From the NCBI GenBank assembly GCA_949300145.1, contig CASGDA010000010.1, forward strand, positions 17,304 through 81,303: DNA of 64,000 nt. Reading direction: 5' to 3'. Position numbers and translations under genes: made by a program. The notes under the pieces are model-generated. The model was not told the origin of the DNA. It was given only the letters and a program-made list of their open reading frames with translations, and did not search any database. This stretch comes from an uncultured Treponema sp. Its GTDB lineage: Bacteria > Spirochaetota > Spirochaetia > Treponematales > Treponemataceae. Position 1 is the stretch's first letter, and each line of letters starts with the position of its first letter. Positions 62,801 to 64,000 of the stretch are shown one piece after another.

Positions 62801-62937
62801 ACGACCGTATTTCCCAGGACATAGACGACTATTTTTATGAGTACGGTAAAGAACACGGTGTCACCTTTGATTTTGACACCGTGGATAAAGTAATCGAAAA
62901 CGTAAAGACCGTTGCAGTCAGGAGATTCAAACGGTGA
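59836..62937 (+). CDS. hsdR: Type I RM restriction subunit
   Basis: The N-terminal nuclease has ARPDIVLFVNGIPFAVIECK (PD-ExK, ~149-168). The SF2 helicase motor follows: IWHTQGSGKSLTMVMLAKYL (motif I, ~309), VLIDESHRSNYGQLAAKM (motif II, ~409), YIGFTGTPLMKQEKN (motif III), ILIVCSKLLTGFDAPICQVL (motif V) and LLQAIARTNRL (motif VI). The C-terminus is helical and binds the methylase. At 1033 residues it is full length. It translocates DNA and cuts when unmethylated sites are met. Confidence 0.97.
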   Translation: MNSDSYLEKNISQNPAVELFQALGYTYISPEDCELQRGSRYHVLLKDILREQLRTMNRFTYAGTEKEFSAANIQQAINDLELPLTDGLVRTSEKIYDALLLGKSYPELVGAGKPQSFNLKYIDWDHPENNVYHVTKEFSVESQDKLHNARPDIVLFVNGIPFAVIECKPPEISVEQGISQTVRNQQEDYTPQLYVFAQIVASTNKNSVKYATCGTPKKFWSLWREQDTAFLEQELARCVPHRTPTEQDRIFISLFSIHRLLELTRYFVLFDANVKKICRYQQYFAIKEIIKTVSQYNSDGTRKGGVIWHTQGSGKSLTMVMLAKYLLMELSNISPKVVVVTDRKELDNQIAGTFAHTRLIPAQATSGANLVELIDKGKADIITTIINKFNTAENQEVKNNSADVFVLIDESHRSNYGQLAAKMRNVFPRACYIGFTGTPLMKQEKNTLTKFGTLIHKYTIQDGVDDKAIVPLIYEGRFVEQNVDEANIDLWFEQTTKRLTEAQKNDLAKKWSSIRRLASTNARIKRIALDINNHFIESVKNTGFKAMLAVNYKRDAVRYLKCFEEFGDLECAVVISSPDMREGVEDIDEGTDDMVLTFWNKMMKQYSSPDKYEEALKDKFCAGDIDILIVCSKLLTGFDAPICQVLYIDKELKEHGLLQAIARTNRLREGKDYGLIVDYRGLIEKLDTALDMYAGAGLENFDGGDLKGVITDVVSAVGTLRQSYSNLSELFSGIDLKDTEAVETSLADEKRREDFYNGLCIFGKALNIVLNSQKAYEAIPKDEIKKYKDAFVFFSKVRRSVKIRYGDAVDNKEYEPLMQNLLDTHLSVAGLKQITAPVDILNKEDFEKELQELTSARAKAEAIASRLTKSISEKYEENPAYYHSFSKRIKEALEQYRDKIISDAEYLEKMQAIVNDFRSGNSGLSFPESIKNDVNAQAFYGVISAVFDGASEVKEADISYESTAQIAKDMTKIIEEHSQVDWSQNKTIHDRISQDIDDYFYEYGKEHGVTFDFDTVDKVIENVKTVAVRRFKR

Positions 62938-63692
62938 ACCGGCTGCAATCCTGTGCGGTAAGGGACAGAACCGGGGAAATCCGCTATGTGCTTGAAAGAA
63001 AGGCAGTTAAGAACATAAACCTGCGGGTACGCCGGGACGGAACGGTTTATGTTTCCGCCGCCCCTTCAGTTCCGGAGGAACGCATAAATTCCTTTGTGTG
63101 CTCCAACGCCTCCTTTATCCGCAAAGCCCGGGAAAAATTTTCCCGCCGGGCTTCTGTATCTTCCGCCCCAAAGCGTTATGTCAGCGGGGAAACCTTTTAC
63201 CTGGTCAGCGGGGAAACCTTTTACCTGGCAGGGCGGGCGCTTCGGCTCAAGGTGGAAAAGGGAAGGAAAAACTCCATCACTTCCGACGGGGTTTACATTC
63301 TTTTGCAGGCAAGAGAGCCCGGCGACAGTGATTCCCGCCGCCGTCTGGTGGAAAAGTATCTTGAGAAACAGTACCGGGAGTTATTCGCCAGCGTGTTAAA
63401 GGAAGCCTATCCCGTTTTCGCAAAATACGGCGTTCCATTTCCGGTTCTTCGCCTCCGTAAAATGAAAACAAAGTGGGGCACCTGCCTTCCCCAAAAGGGA
63501 ATAATCACCTTGAATACACTGCTCGCCCGTCTTCCCCGGAACTGCATCGAATACGTAACCGTCCATGAGCTTTGCCATTTCATATACGCCAACCACTCAA
63601 GGCAGTTTTACGCCCTTCTGACCGCCATACAGCCGGACTGGCGCCAGCGAAAAACGCTGCTGGAAGAAAGCGTTCCTTTCATGGCAGACTGA
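62934..63692 (+). CDS. YgjP/DUF45-type metallohydrolase
   Basis: VHELCHFIYANHSRQFYALL is the HExxH-like zinc motif (HELCH, with a later His) of the YgjP / SprT-like family. VKNINLRVRRDGTVYVSAAP and MKTKWGTCLPQKGIITLNT are further signatures. This gene often ends type I RM operons. The start is a GTG overlapping the hsdR stop. An in-frame 24-base tandem duplication near residue 83 repeats VSGETFYL. Confidence 0.85.
   Translation: MNRLQSCAVRDRTGEIRYVLERKAVKNINLRVRRDGTVYVSAAPSVPEERINSFVCSNASFIRKAREKFSRRASVSSAPKRYVSGETFYLVSGETFYLAGRALRLKVEKGRKNSITSDGVYILLQAREPGDSDSRRRLVEKYLEKQYRELFASVLKEAYPVFAKYGVPFPVLRLRKMKTKWGTCLPQKGIITLNTLLARLPRNCIEYVTVHELCHFIYANHSRQFYALLTAIQPDWRQRKTLLEESVPFMAD
63180..63227 (+). 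repeat. 24-bp tandem duplication in the YgjP-type gene
   Basis: Two exact adjacent copies of 24 bases (63180-63203, 63204-63227), each encoding VSGETFYL in frame. The length changes by eight residues without a stop, so the protein stays open. Confidence 0.9.
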
Positions 63693-63732
63693 TAACGCAT
63701 AAAATAAAGAAGTATTCTCTGCTGACAGCAGT

Positions 63733-64000
63733 TTATCTGCCCCGTATCTTTTCAAGCCGCCTTTGCTCTTCTTCAAACCAGGCGTCGTAATTATCAAATA
63801 CCGAAACATCATCAGAAGTTTGGTTTTCGTATGTATATTCGGCATTGAATTTTTTTGTCTTTGGTTCATATGTAAGCTTCATCAATTTAGGTACCGGTTG
63901 CTTATATTTCCTGCAAACAGATTCAATTTTTTGTATATCTTCATTTAAGATGTCCAGTACTTGTTCCTGACAGCCACCTGATGTATCGAAATTAACTTTT
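63733..64000 (-). CDS. DUF600/YezG-like immunity-type protein (C-terminal part)
   Basis: On the minus strand the frame is open from the window edge to a TAA at 63733, giving 88 residues. The sequence has IQKIESVCRKYKQPVPKLMK, LTYEPKTKKFNAEYTYEN, VSVFDNYDAWFEEEQRRLEK. The YEPKTKKFNAEYxYE part resembles DUF600 (YezG-like) antitoxins, which neutralise polymorphic toxins. The start lies outside the window and no toxin gene is visible, so this remains a family-level guess. Confidence 0.6.
   Translation of the reverse strand, partial: KVNFDTSGGCQEQVLDILNEDIQKIESVCRKYKQPVPKLMKLTYEPKTKKFNAEYTYENQTSDDVSVFDNYDAWFEEEQRRLEKIRGR

Noticed and set aside
1..64000. CRISPR array, tRNA or rRNA genes, insertion sequences
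   Set aside because: No evenly spaced repeats of CRISPR size, no cloverleaf-like stretch in the intergenic gaps, and no transposase or integrase motif was found. Small RNAs cannot be excluded by eye.

Overview
The window reads as a stretch of chromosome from a treponeme-like spirochete, probably host- or gut-associated. This assignment comes from the gene content: a CoaE with a GKN P-loop, a PUR-family nucleic-acid-binding protein, a GH57 enzyme beside a DUF4912 protein, an excisionase-type HTH fused to a PTS EIIA domain, a NifU/NifS pair, and a LicC/LicD cell-surface module. No rRNA, tRNA, CRISPR array, transposase or integrase was seen. Base composition is roughly balanced in the core, with two clearly AT-rich islands (about 33.2-37.3 kb and 57.0-59.8 kb).

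Layout. 1-17 kb is mostly housekeeping: the 3' end of polA, coaE, a SPOR protein, a barrel-like surface protein, GH57/DUF4912 glycan metabolism, a pseudouridine synthase, a transglutaminase-like secreted protein, an EIIA regulator, cytidine deaminase, two envelope proteins, nifS-nifU, a phosphohexomutase, PUR, rnhB, a phosphoribosyltransferase and ilvN. 17-22.8 kb is one sugar operon (chvE-mmsA-mmsB-xylB), driven by a good sigma-70 promoter with a palindromic operator at its start site. 22.8-25.5 kb holds a broken PAS-GAF-GGDEF gene and an SLC13-type permease. 25.5-38.7 kb is a long leftward surface-polysaccharide locus: eight glycosyltransferase-type, propeller or FemAB genes, a LicD phosphotransferase, and a fused LicC-like cytidylyltransferase / CobD-HisC-like PLP enzyme. 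One GT2 gene in it is interrupted at a G11 tract, and an ABC-type AAA ATPase lies at its upstream end. 39-43 kb has an HU-like protein, a palindromic TTTATC repeat array, a DUF4143 ATPase and a Wzi-like capsule-assembly barrel whose 3' part is unusually AT-rich. 43-46.9 kb is a glycerate-use operon (cdaR-gntP-glycerate kinase). 47-53.4 kb has a chemoreceptor, a DUF4867 / L-fucose-isomerase-like pair with its own operator, a LacI-type regulator and a polysaccharide deacetylase.

53.7-63.7 kb is a tightly overlapping type I restriction-modification island: half-size hsdS, hsdM, rhuM, full hsdS, DUF2971, a CX5R phosphatase, a 57-residue protein that the longer ORF lists miss, hsdR, and a YgjP-type metallohydrolase. 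The DUF2971 gene is bracketed by an exact 18-bp direct repeat that includes the ribosome-binding site and start codon, so it looks like an exchangeable cassette. A partial DUF600-like gene closes the window on the minus strand.

The candidates most worth testing are: the LicC-CobD-like fusion with LicD as a route to CDP-aminoalcohol decoration of glycans; G-tract phase variation of the GT2 gene; the composite RM island with its repeat-flanked cassette; and the shared GTGC-N4-GCAC operator linking two sugar operons about 27 kb apart.
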